DNA of 64,000 bases, taken from positions 558,001 to 622,000 of the forward strand of contig JANCIK010000012.1 of the NCBI GenBank assembly GCA_028532985.1. Reading direction: 5' to 3'. The first letter of the stretch is position 1; each line of letters begins with the position of its first letter. The notes beneath the pieces are model-generated. The model saw only the letters and a program-made list of their open reading frames with translations. It had not been told where the DNA came from and searched no databases. The translations under genes were made by a program, and so were the position numbers. Below are positions 32,574 through 44,201 of this stretch, one piece after another. This DNA is from Stropharia rugosoannulata (Eukaryota > Basidiomycota > Agaricomycetes > Agaricales > Strophariaceae).

Positions 32574-35323
32574 TCATCCTTGACCTTCCTCAGAACCATA
32601 TGCATTACTCTTGTGTTTGGGGGTAAAGCTCCAAGTTTCCGGCGCAGGACCCAGAAACATTTCGGAAATTTTGACCCAGTCACTGCTGTCCGGACTTGAC
32701 AGAAGGGTCTCTGCATTGCGATATTAAAAAATGTGAAATATGAACCAGAATATGCTTACCAAGCTCATTCCGACCACGGAAAGCCGGAGCACGATCATTG
32801 ATCCTGCCTGGTAGTTGTTCTAGAATGCCAATGGGTACATAACGGTATTGGAATGATAGCGCTTCACAGAGGTATCTTCTTGTTGCATTTACGCCAGTGG
32901 TATCAGAGCCGAAATGGCTGTGGATGGGCTTTAGAACAGATATGATATCCTCGGTCGAGAGACGGTGCACTTACTTCAGGCCATACTCGCAGAACTATGG
33001 CAAATGGTGAGGTCAGAAAGCTGGTGAATTGATTAGTACTCACCTTTCTGATGAGTTCCAATCTTTCCCGTGCACTAATATCCCATTCCCTCTTCTCCTG
33101 AATTTCAGTGAAGATCCACGGTTTAATGAGTGCCCCACGGCCAATCATTATACCGTCGACACCAGTAGTCTCGACGTTAGTCCAATAATCTTGGGACGAG
33201 AAGCAATCACCACCACCGAAGATGGGGACTGGGGGAACTGTGATGGAAGTAGTAAGTTGCTGATTTTTAAGAGAATATTTTTCAACATACGATCTTCGTC
33301 AGCCTCTTTAGCTCGAACAGCCTCAACACACTGTTTGATGTAGTTCCAATCTGCGAGTCTTGTATAACGTTGCTGCCTGGTCCTCCCATGGAGCTGCATA
33401 TAGTTAGATAGGCAGGGTGAATCAGACAAAAGCAGTGCTTACTGTTATGCAACCCGCACTCCATTCGGTGGACAATCTAGGCATCAGTTTGTGTGCGGTA
33501 TTCTTGCCGTCTTTGACGCCCGTTCGTAGCTTTACGGTTACGGGTATTTCTCCAAGCGCTTTATTCATCCCAACAAGGATCTTTCCCAGCTTGCCTACAG
33601 AATCCAGCACTGGAAAATTGTAAAAAACGAATACAATTAATCCAGATATAGAAGTATGACGCACAGGCAGAGCCACTTCCACTCTTGAACACTAAGTCAA
33701 TTGGGCACCCGCAATTCACGTCCACAAAGTCGATATTAGATCCAATCTCATTGGCAATGACTTCTGCGGTAGGAACGAGGTTCGCAGGTTTGTTACCAGC
33801 CACTTGCACTCCGAAGACCTTCTCTGATGGATGTCGGCGTACAAGTGACCATTCTTCTTTAGAGCCCGCAAGGAATGAGTTAGCAAGACCCACTTCAGAG
33901 TTAACCGTTAAAGATCAGTATACTCATAGAAAAAAAGAACGCCATACTTTCTCCACAAGTGATATCAGCTCCCAGGTCAACGCACAACCGCCGGAATGGC
34001 TAGGTATTGAGGTAAGTTTTGAAGGAGTACAATCCAGAATGCAACATACCAGATTTCCGACAGTTGTAAGAGGGGCAAGGTCTATGCCAATATATGCTAT
34101 ATCAAAACACATTTTCAGAAACAATAATCAGACACATACATGTTTTCCCTTTCCAATTAAGTCTTCTTTTCTCCGGGAACCTGATCTTTACGTCGGGGGT
34201 GTCCGCTTGAGCTAGAGTGGTGTTCGAATCGCCTGTCCTCTTTTCGATAATATCATCCGGAGAGTTGATTGCTGGGGAGAGGGTTTCGACAATAGACTCA
34301 GCGGCTGGTATTGCTGCAGGAGCAGCCATCTCCACGTCGTTATCTGCCTGTTCAGGCTCCCCGATGACGATAGAATCAGCTGTTGGCTGAGGTTTCGGCT
34401 TTCCACTCTGTTCCGGATTCTCTGAGGCCAGCTGGCGTAGGTATTCATCTGCGATGGGAAATTTATACTATCCAGGTCCAGTCAATGGTTGTCAATTAAA
34501 AGGGAATTATGAAGCTCACCTTCCGTGATCGCAGTGCCTTCTGCACCTCTGGACCCACAAAGTTCATTTCGTGACCTGTTAGTGCTGAATGCGCCTTTTT
34601 GTCTTCATCACGCAGTAGTGACAATTCTCCCGCCTCTGATATCTTGATATGTCCACCCAAAAATCGACATTTGAACCCATATCGACAGTCGCCTGTTTCC
34701 GCAAAAACAGGACATACAGTGCTCAAGTCGAGCGACGGGTAGTCTGGGTGAGGCTTTACCAGCGTTTCTTGATCTGGCGCATACGGTGGGGTCTCAGAAA
34801 TCTGCGCCATTTCAGGAATATGGATATCGCGCGTTTTAGCAGCAAGGTACGTCGCGATGTCGTGGTTGAAGCGGCATCTGTATAGTTTCAGCATACATCC
34901 ACTTTTTGACGCATATATTCACGTACTCGGCTCCAAATTCACAGACTGATCCGTTGGCGACCCTCCAGCACACGTCCAGCTCGTCCCTAACTTTGTTGAA
35001 GCGTCGCGCTTTGTTCTGCCCGCGCTGGGCTTTCTTCTGCTCTTTTGTCAGTTTGCCGCGCGCGGGCCCTCGTGAATCAGGAGTCTCATTGGTGTCCCGA
35101 GCATCACGACGCTGTCCGCGGTCGCCTGTAGTGCCACCCTCCGCTGCATCATCGTCTGCAACGACTCGAGGTCGGACGGATATAAGAAATCTAACAAGAT
35201 TTGATCGAATCGGTAAATTTGCATGTATAGAAGTTATGCAGCTTACTCCGCCTTAACTGGTGCTGTTCCAGATGGATATTGAGTGGATGCCCGGTCTGCG
35301 GCCGGCGCAGGTGTAGATTCCAT
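32574..35323 (-). CDS. DUS3: tRNA-dihydrouridine synthase 3
   Basis: FMN-dependent enzyme reducing uridine 47 in the variable loop of cytosolic tRNAs (the role of yeast Dus3). The gene starts [14 protein letters not shown] at 35323 and ends [14 protein letters not shown], stop 32574-32576, over many exons. N-terminal part: a basic, disordered stretch, then two CCCH fingers typical of Dus3 ([21 protein letters not shown] and [20 protein letters not shown]). Catalytic barrel: [36 protein letters not shown] with the active-site Cys; [37 protein letters not shown]; the FMN phosphate-binding [14 protein letters not shown] and [16 protein letters not shown]. The DUS helical domain follows ([16 protein letters not shown], then [20 protein letters not shown]). 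All features are intact. This is one of the most certain assignments in the window. Confidence 0.95.
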
Positions 35324-36707
35324 CGGCAGTATAGTACTCAGCTTGTTAAGTGTATGTTGGACAATTTTAAGGAGTCAAAAGAGTGGGGAGTGGACTTCAC
35401 CAGTGTCCGGCCCGTTTCCCGTTAAGTTTATTGCTAATCATGTGACTATGACTATTAATACATTCATGACGTTAGTTTTGCGTTAGTTATAACCAAGTTG
35501 GCGGGCGCTACATAGGATAACCACAACAAAACCAAGGCAAAACTTGAGTCAATTTCAATGAAATGAACAGACGCAGTTAGGCCTATTGATATGTGAATGG
35601 GACAAAAAAACTTCTGGGAACTGAGGCGGTTAGAGAGTTGGAGCTGAGACGGGGTAAATTTACGACCCCTCTGCGCCCGCCCTCTTACTATATAGACAAA
35701 ATGACAGTCGCTACAGCGCAATATAAGAGTCACTAACACGGAATAGACAACATTACCTCTGTTTAACCAATAGTAGGCTGGCAAGGGCAGCTTGGGGCAC
35801 GCACCATTTTGCGAGGTGAATGTTGTACTAAAATCCCCTCACACCCTATCTCTACGCTGCGGGCGATTCACTCACCAACTGGCCCGACTATCCACCATAC
35901 GATGCCTTACTTACTGCGGCTCGCGATAGATAGGCCAATCTGCACTAGGCTCTGGCGATGCTTATGACAAAGCCTCCCTATTTCAGAGCATCGACTGGAA
36001 CTGAGGAAATTTGTTCCATGCCTGGACAACCATGTTTGCATACTTCTACTAATGCTCAAACGTTGACTCAACAAGTACAAGGCGCACCATTCATGAACCT
36101 TCGCTCTTTTATTTCACTAATCCAAAATCAAACAGGAAAGATGTACGTATCACTAAGTTGATGTGCTTTCTCGTAGCATCAAGTGTATGCATCTTTCATC
36201 TGTGAAGGCCAGGGGCCGACAAAGGGCTGCTCGTGTTCCATCCATGCAAGAAAGTTCCATGATGAAATATCGCTGGTGAATTGATCCGAATGATAAGTCC
36301 CAAATAAGACCTGCCTTACACCTTGAAGATATTAAACAAGCAGTGTGCAATTGGCTTGCATCCTCAACTTCAAGAGGACAGTCTGCATCGAGTTCAACCA
36401 TAGCAACGGGCCCGACAGCGGCTACACTAAGGACTAGGAAGGACTAGCGGAATGCCAAGAAGGGAAGAAGGCATGTGATTGGTTGGATGTGTGGCGTGGA
36501 TCTTCTCACGCTGGATCAAGGGCGGAGGAGTCGCCATTCAATTCAACTCATTTTCCCCCGACGACGACGACCTCTTTTTCTCCCCCCCCCCCCGCTTCTC
36601 TCCTACTCCTCCTTCTTTGTACTTTCACTCCCGCGACTCGCCGCGGCCACATTCCTTTTGCGTCCTACGAATCATCTCCTCCCGCCCTTCTATCCACCTT
36701 CGTCAAA
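35324..36707. other. Intergenic, divergent promoters
   Basis: About 1.4 kb between the divergent DUS3 and membrane-protein genes. The last 120 bp before 36708 are CT-rich with a run of about 11 C at 36584-36594, a pyrimidine tract typical of strongly expressed fungal promoters. A 106-codon minus-strand frame at 35464-35784 has no recognisable features. Confidence 0.45.
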
Positions 36708-38529
36708 ATGGGCATTTCTCATATCCACGTAGTGCATAAACCTCACCACAGGGAAATCCCGAATGTACAGACTATCGAACGCAGAGAACCTAAAGTGGAG
36801 GTCATTAAAGCTAGAGATTCCTGTATGTATTCTATTTTCATGTCGCCTTCCTTGGTTTTGATCTCCCGTAGGCGTTTTGTACACCTCGCCTAAGATAGGC
36901 GATATCGTAGACTCTTTGAAGCCTCTCCCTATCTCTTGGAATCCTTCTTGCATATCTTCACAACAAATCGACATTATTTTGTATGCTCCAAACAATGCCC
37001 AATCCCGCATCCATCGTTGGGAGTCTATTTCGAACCAAGCTGGGAATTACGACGCGGATATCTTACCTCGTTGGTGGAACGCTACCGATACCGTTGCCCT
37101 CCAGATCAGCATAGTTCCACACGGAAACGCCACATTCTTGTCTGACTTCCCTGCAGGTCCCATATTCAACGCGACCTATACCGAGCCAGCCTCCGGGGTG
37201 CCTGCCGCCGCCAATACCAATGTGATCGATACTGGCGTAACCGTGGTTAATCAGCCAACCCAAAAGATGGATTCCGGCAAGATCGCTGCAGCTGTTCTCG
37301 TTCCTCTCATTTTCATCGGCCTTTGTATCGGTGTCTACATTAAAATCATGCGCAAGAGGGGTGCCGAAAAACGCAAGCGCTGGACCGAGGCTGTAGACAA
37401 GCGCATGTCTACTATCTCTGTCGACTGGAAGTCGGTCTCCGGAGCAGGTGCCAACGCTGCCATTCGCAACTCTATGGCCGTGGGCAATCGCAGTTCGTCC
37501 TTCTCTTTCGGTGCCATTCGTCCATCCAGCACCTTTGCCGTCGAGAGCGATGATAGCGCAAATGAGAAGTCACAACGCCCGATGTCGCAGATGCGCACTG
37601 GTATCGGCCTCCGTAATCCTGCCGCCCTCACCTCGACCGACCGCGTATCCCGTGTTTCGTTTGCACCTGACACTCGTGTTTCCCGTGTCTCGTTCGCTGA
37701 CTCGCGGCCCTCTGGAGAGTCCAGGAGGACACGGGCATTCCACAGCGCATATGTCCCTCCTGTTCCTGCTCTTCCCGACCAGAGCGACGCTTTGACAGAT
37801 GAATCTATGGGTCAGTTCTCACCCAGGCAAACTCAAGGACCCATGGCATTGACCCCTGAAGACATTCACACCATCCCCGTGGCCCAGAAGCAACAGAACA
37901 ATGAAAATGACCTCGCAGACTTCATGCCTGCTCTCAGTAGTAAGCCTATCTACCTAGATGTACATGCAGATTGCTGATTTGTTGCAGTGATGCGTACTGG
38001 GGGCGACCAAGCTGGTACTGATGATTATCTACTGTCTACCCCTACACCTCCCACCCCCACACACGCCAAACCTACGGCGGCGTCGACGCCCTCGGGAATG
38101 TCCAGTCCGGTGATGTCTACCATGGCCATGCAACCCATGCCCGCCAGTGTGATGTCTCCTGACGAGATGCTCCGCGCATATGCCGAACGCAAGAAGTCGA
38201 TGTCGGCTGGTAAATCCATCACCACTGCATCCATCAGCTACCCGATTCCTGCTGCTGATGCAACTACCGCTGTCCCGTCTTCCAATAACAACATGCGCAC
38301 TCTGTACAATGCTGCCACGGGAAGTGTTGCCCCCTCAAATACTTCCAGTGAGGGTCATGACACAGAAAGTCGATACAGCGGAGAAGTGTATCAGTATGCA
38401 GTTGGCAGCCAGTACGCTTTCGGACACCACCCCAACGGTTCTATTGGCGTAGGCAAGTACGGTGGGGCCCAGTACGCTATCGGAGACGATGAGGAAGACA
38501 CCAAGAACGCATATGGCGGTCATGTTTGA
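36708..38529 (+). CDS. Single-pass membrane protein with Kre9/Knh1-like outer domain and long disordered tail
   Basis: Predicted 574 residues from three exons (36708-36822, 36872-37939, 37988-38529; sum in frame). Order: a polar leader of about 38 residues; a roughly 100-residue beta-type domain (YTSPKIGDIVDSLKPLPISW, then QQIDIILYAPNN, NYDADILPRWWN, ATDTVALQISIV) whose layout recalls the Ig-like N-terminal domain of Kre9/Knh1 wall proteins; one helix (IAAAVLVPLIFIGLCIGVYI) followed by a basic stop-transfer KIMRKRGAEKRKR; then about 370 residues of Ser/Pro/Thr-rich tail with repeats RVSRVSFAPD/RVSRVSFADS and YAVGSQYAFG/GAQYAIG. Odd: no classical signal peptide precedes the outer domain, so topology is uncertain, or an upstream exon is missing. 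Membrane sensors of wall state have this plan, but the role is an inference. Confidence 0.78.
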
Positions 38530-39555
38530 ATCGGGTAACCGAATCATGTCCAAGTATTTGTATGGTTAGCCATGTCCCATCGTCCTTCATTTCAAAACCT
38601 GCGCCTCTCGTTCGGCTCGTGTCCCCTTTTCTGTACCAATACCCTCCGTTCTCGATATTCCTGTCATTTTGATACTATGGGCTATCCTCGTGCCTGTCCT
38701 TCGGATGATCCGTTCTTCCGACCGTTTCTGACCGACACTATTTATTGATAATGCCTATTTTTCTTCACATATATACCTCTTCTTTTTGATTGTTAAGACT
38801 TTTATACGTCTCAACTCCCGTTAACAATCTGGCATCTTCTCTATTTTTATTAGAGAGAACGATTGCTCATGTGCCATTAGTCCCTTCTTACGACTTTGAT
38901 TCCCAAGGCTTGGATTAATGATCCTTCTAGCCAAGTCAAGAGCCCCCTTTCTGCCCCAACTCCTTACCCTCTTACCTCCCTTTCCGGTTCATTTTTAATC
39001 GCTTACTCGGCGGTACAGGAGCACTTCAAGCTGTCTGCGACATCCTCTTCACTGTTTAATATTAACTGCCTGATCTACCGGTTCCTTACCCCTGACAACT
39101 CCCCACACACCTCGCCCTTCTTTATGGTAACGCCACGGCAAAGTCTCATCTCCTGGTCAATATACACTTTGTCCTCGCCCATATACCGTAACGGGTCAGC
39201 GTAGGACTTTGGCACGGGTATTATGTCAGGATAGGGCTATGTAGACGTGATTGCAATTCCTGAGGTGTGAGGTTAGGCGTACGTATCTTGTGTATTAAAT
39301 ACTAGTAGGGTGCAGAGCATTCGATATCGTTTACTTTGGTTCTGTCGTGTGTAATTTATTGGTGCTAATCGTCTGCTTGCAATGAGTATCTTTTGTCTAT
39401 AGGAAACGGGCTCAAGACGCCGTTTATAAATACACGCAAAGCCCATATGGCGCGCGTTCACGCGTTCACGGTCTGTTCAAAATATTCGCAGGAGTACCCC
39501 AATCTACCACCAATGCAGAGCTTGTGTATCCCTTCTTATCTGTACGTCTATCTCC
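38530..39555. other. Intergenic
   Basis: About 1 kb between genes on the same strand. The first 300 bp are pyrimidine-rich and likely 3' UTR. No gene recognised. Confidence 0.45.
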
Positions 39556-42500
39556 ATGGACAAGCATAGGAACGAGCTCCCTGGACCATGTCGCCGGGGA
39601 GCAGCAGGCACTCGTAGTGCGCTGGCTGTCCGGACACTTGGTGCAACTATCCTGCTCTCCCTGATCGGTATACTGTCTGTCGGGAGGACGGTACTGCGTA
39701 CGCCCCAACCAAGTGTGGTGCCTCTTAACGCTGCCCAGATAGTCCTGCAATGTCGTTCCTTGAATGATGTCCCGGCCGCCCCAAAGGACTTCCACCTACG
39801 GCGCGAATCCGATCGGTACGAAGGTAGCACGCCCCCTACGCTCATCCGGAACGCGACCATCTGGACGGGCCGCAACAACGGACAGGAAGTGGTGCATGGA
39901 GACATTTTACTTGATAAGGGTGTGATACGTGAGGTCGGGAAGTTGCATTTGGACCGCGACTGGGAGGGATACGCGGACTTGGTGACAATCGACGCGAGAG
40001 GCGCCTGGGTTACGCCTGGGTAGGTGTAGCAGACAATTATATCATGTTCTCTAGCTAAACTTATGATTTTTTTTAAATCTTTCTAGGATCGTTGATATGC
40101 ACTCGCATATAGGCGTTGGGAGCGCACCACACCTCAATGGCGCGTCTGATACCAACTCGCGCAAGGGTTTGGTGCTGCCTTGGCTCCGCAGCTTGGATGG
40201 GCTTAATACACACGATGAATCCTATCGGCTGTCCATATCTGGGGGTGTCACCACGGCAAATATTCTGCCTGGGTCTGCTGATGCCATCGGTGAGTAGAAC
40301 ACAAAGAACAATTTGGGGCGAGTCTTCTAACATTCCAATAGGTGGTCAGGCTTTCACGATTAAACTTCGCCCAACTGTGGAAAGGTCGTCTACAGCTATG
40401 GTTATCGAGCCTCCATATACACTCAATGGAACTCATGTCGATCCATCTCTTCCACCGCGGTGGCGTCAAATGAAGTATGTCCATACTGTGTGGCAGGGTG
40501 CTCCGACGCGTCGTCTGACTTATGACTTACAGACATGCATGCGGTGAAAATCCTAGTAGGTCTTACTCTGGGACCAGGATGGACACCATTTGGGCCTTCC
40601 GAGATGGGTGATTAACATGTACCTCCTCGTTGGAGTTGCACTCTTCTCATTTTTGTTGTCAAAATCTTAGGTACGAGACGGCACGAAAGATTAAAGTAGA
40701 GCAAGACAATTACTGCGCAAAAGCCTTGCGTGGAGAATGGCGAGGACTTGGTGAATTCCCCGAGAGCTTGCAGTGGGAAGCCTTGGTAGACGTCCTTCGT
40801 GGTCGCGTGAAGGTATGGTTTATGAATATTTCAAGGTATATTTACTGAAGTTCACTGCCACTAGGTTCATAATCATTGCTACGAAGCTGTTGATCTTGAT
40901 GGAATAGTCCGTGTATGCGCTTTTCCCTTTCTTTCTTTGAGCATCGGCAGTGACTAAATTGTATACTTCTCTAGCTAACAAACGAGTTTAAATTTTCCAT
41001 TGCAGCTTTCCATCATGCCCATGAAACCTATCTCGTCCCTGACCTTCTGAAGCGAGCATACGGTTTGTCTAACTCCTATAATATTGTCTTTCGACGTATT
41101 CAAAAGCTATATAACGTAGGGACAACCCCAGCCATTGCTATGTTTGCTACAAACGCTCGATACAAACGAGAGGCCTACCGCGGAAGCGAGTTTGCTGCTC
41201 GAATTTTGGCTGATAATGGACTTCGCGTTGTCATGAAGGTAGTTTTCGCTAGTTCGTGATTGCATACTAATCATCATAACATTTAACTTTATTCCTTTAT
41301 TCTAGAGCGACCATTCAGTTCTCAATTCTCGCTACCTTCTGTATGAAGCTCAGCAGGCACATTATTATGGTCTTCCTTGGAATCTTGCACTTGCGTCAGT
41401 AACGACCACGCCCGCCACAGTGCTGGGATACGATCACAGAATCGGGTTTATCAAACCAGGTGAGACATATTTTTGCAGGCATTGACCCTACATACCTTAC
41501 TGTTTGTTGGTTGCGGCTAGGTCATGATGCAGGTAAAACACAATTTATGAGGTGGCACACATAAGGCACTCAATGACTTCTAGATATCGTACTCTGGGAC
41601 AGTCATCCATTGAGTCTAGGAGCAACGCTTACGCAAGTTTTCATCGATGGCATTGCCCAGTTAAAGAACGCATATATCAGCGAGAAACCTGATGCACTGC
41701 AGCATGCACCAAAAACTCCTGATTTCAGTAAAGAAGTGAAGCAGACGATAGAGTACGAAGGACTTCCACCTCTGGACACTCACAGCGCAAATTCAGCCAT
41801 CGTCATATTTACTAACGTGTCTAGCGTTGTTCTGAGGGAGGCAGGTGAGATTCGCGAAGTATTTTCTGCTTCAGCATTGGGAAAGCCGGGTGTTGTGGTC
41901 ACTGAAAAGGGCAATATTGTATGCATGGGTGCCTTCAATGACTGTCCACTGGTGAACTCAGCCGAAAACGCGGAAGTAATAGACTTGTATGGGGGTTCAA
42001 TATCGTAAGAAGCATCAATTGTCACTTCAGGCTATGAGAGCTAACCTTTCATTGTGCAGACCTTCCCTCATCAGCTACGGCAGCCCACTTGCACTGAGCC
42101 ACATAAATGGGGAGCCGTCCACTCAAGATGGGCAGGTTCATGACCTGTTGGCGGCAGATCCTCCGTCCATTTTGGGACATGGAGCTGTCATACGAGCTGT
42201 CGATGGCCTACAATTTGTTACACGCGACGCTCTGTAAGAGATAAGACTCTGTTTCCTTGATTTCATGACATTTCTCATGTTGCTATAGGCTTGCTTACCG
42301 TGCAGGTGTTACAGTTGGCATCACGGCTCCTACTTCTCGTGGCTTCTTTGTAGGCCTGTCTACTGCATTTAATACAGGAAGTCAGCATAAATTGGCCCCC
42401 GGCGCAGTATTGCAAGACGTCACAGCGCTCCATGTGTCTATCGATTCCGGTGCTTCAAGTGTGAGTACGCAGATCGCGGCACTGCGCAGTCTGCTAAAGG

Positions 42501-43265
42501 GTAACGGAGAGGGAGACCTCGGAGCAGTATTCAAAGATGTTGTAAAGGTGAGGTTATATATCAGCATGTGCCCTGCGTAATTTACATCTGACTGCGTATT
42601 GCTGTTGATATAGGGAACACTTCCCTTGGTTGTTCAGGTCCAAAGCGCCGATATCATGGCTACGCTTATTGGACTCAAGAAAGAGATAGAAGTAGAGAGC
42701 GGATCTTCCATTGAAATGGTTTTCTCGGGAGCCAATGAAGCGCATATACTGGCGAAGGAGATTGGCGAGGCAGGCGTGGGCGTTATCCTTAACCCCTCTC
42801 GCCCGTTCCCGGGCACTTGGAAGTCACAACGAATGTAAGTCTCATCTGTAAAGCTTTAGCAAAGTAACTGAGAGCTTCCATTCAGCCTTCCAGGACCTCC
42901 GCTCAGCGAGCAGAACGCAATTACCGCCCTTGCTGCCCACAATGTAACAGTGGGTATAGGAATCGAGGAGCAGTGGAGTGCGCGTAGTACGCGCTTTGAC
43001 GTAGCATGGGTATGTCTCTATTATGCGTTTCGTGAAAAATGTATGCTGAACTTTATGCACCTCAAAGGCTGCTCTAGAGGCGAATGGCGCGTTGTCCAAG
43101 ACAGATGCTATAGCTCTGGCGTCTGTTAACCTAGAGAAACTGCTTGGATTGAAGAAAGGAAACAATGACTTAGTCGCTATCAGCCACGGATCCATGCTGG
43201 ACTTTGCAGGGAAAGTTGTTGCCGTGTTGTCTTCTCAGCAAGGCGTGGTGAACATGATGGAATAA
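39556..43265 (+). CDS. Double-length, membrane-anchored amidohydrolase
   Basis: Predicted metal-dependent hydrolase of the amidohydrolase superfamily (imidazolonepropionase-like group), about 900 residues over many exons. A helix near residues 24-45 (ALAVRTLGATILLSLIGIL) probably anchors it. The first half carries the catalytic set: VTPGIVDMHSHIGVG (HxH metal ligands), VHNHCYEAVD and AAFHHAHETYLV (further His), then MKSDHSVLNSRYL with the Asp/His. The composite-domain return GFIKPGHDADIVLWDSHPLS is typical. The second half repeats the composite-domain beginning (SSVVLREAGEIREV, VVVTEKGNIVCMGA) and has a barrel-like part (LAYRAGVTVGITAPTSRGFF, ALASVNLEKLLGLKKGN) that lacks a second HxH motif. 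It therefore looks like a catalytic half plus a degenerate one. The substrate is unknown. The gene starts at MDKHRNELPG and ends GVVNMME. Confidence 0.87.
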
Positions 43266-44201
43266 GTCAGGCTGATTTTAGTCGTCATATACCTATGTGT
43301 TTATTTGCTGAATACAATATTTTGGCGTCATGATTGTATGCATGTTCAACGTTGACAACATGTATATCCGCTATGAGAATCTCATATGCGCAAAAAATTA
43401 CCACTGAGTTGGTGAAAGCTGTAGAGCAGAAAACGGGAGCAAAAATCAAGGAAAAATTAGGAGCAAAAAAGCTTTTCGGGAATTACGGCTCGCCACATGC
43501 ACGTTACGGTTGAGTCGCCGCAGCGACTCGCGAGCGCCGGGGTGCACGGACCCGCATTTTTGCTCTTCTTCCTTTAGTATTCACATGCACATTTAGGACT
43601 CCCTCTGATCGCTACACTCTGACACTCTGATCGAATACTTTCGGAGCGCCGTAAACTGTTAGTATCCACGGACCGGCTAAACCTTTCTATCACAGTTTTT
43701 CAGGTTCAATGTATTGCTATTCACGTCTGGGAGAATGGGCACTGATACGCCATCATTGGCATCCTACCCCATCCATTCCAATCCTAGTATGAAGAATGAC
43801 GTTTTTCAACCGCCTTGCGGCAACACTATCGGGAATCGAAGCTCAAGCCTTGAATTAAACTTCTGATTCACACATTCGACTGTCTCTTACTCTTAACTCT
43901 TTGGTTGCTCGTTAGGCCAGCTAGCTAGGCGATAGCCACCTAATGTTGACCCATTGATCATGATGCATGACCCCCTAATTGGCCGATAAGTAAAGAACGT
44001 CAGAAAGTAATGTATCATCGAGTCAAGTATCCATTCGGACTTCGCGCTATCATCGTCACAGGACCCAATTGGAATGTCCCCTTATCGCAAACCATATGAC
44101 ATGCACCCGGTTCAATTCTATTGACAACTTAGGTGTGAGAAATGTGTACTAGCTTCAGCCTCCTCCCGTACCAACACCTGGCGCTAACGGTATAGTTCAC
44201 A
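43266..44201. other. Intergenic with a palindromic element
   Basis: About 940 bp between genes on the same strand. No coding sequence recognised; it contains the inverted-repeat structure at 43437-43565 listed separately. Confidence 0.45.
43437..43565. repeat. Nested inverted repeat, possible small non-autonomous element
   Basis: GAGCAAAAAT (43437-43446) is exactly inverted as ATTTTTGCTC (43556-43565), 109 bp apart. Inside lies a perfect hairpin, GAGTCGC (43512-43518), loop CGCA, GCGACTC (43523-43529). The inner part is GC-rich while the arms are A/T-rich. No target duplication is clear. Confidence 0.4.
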
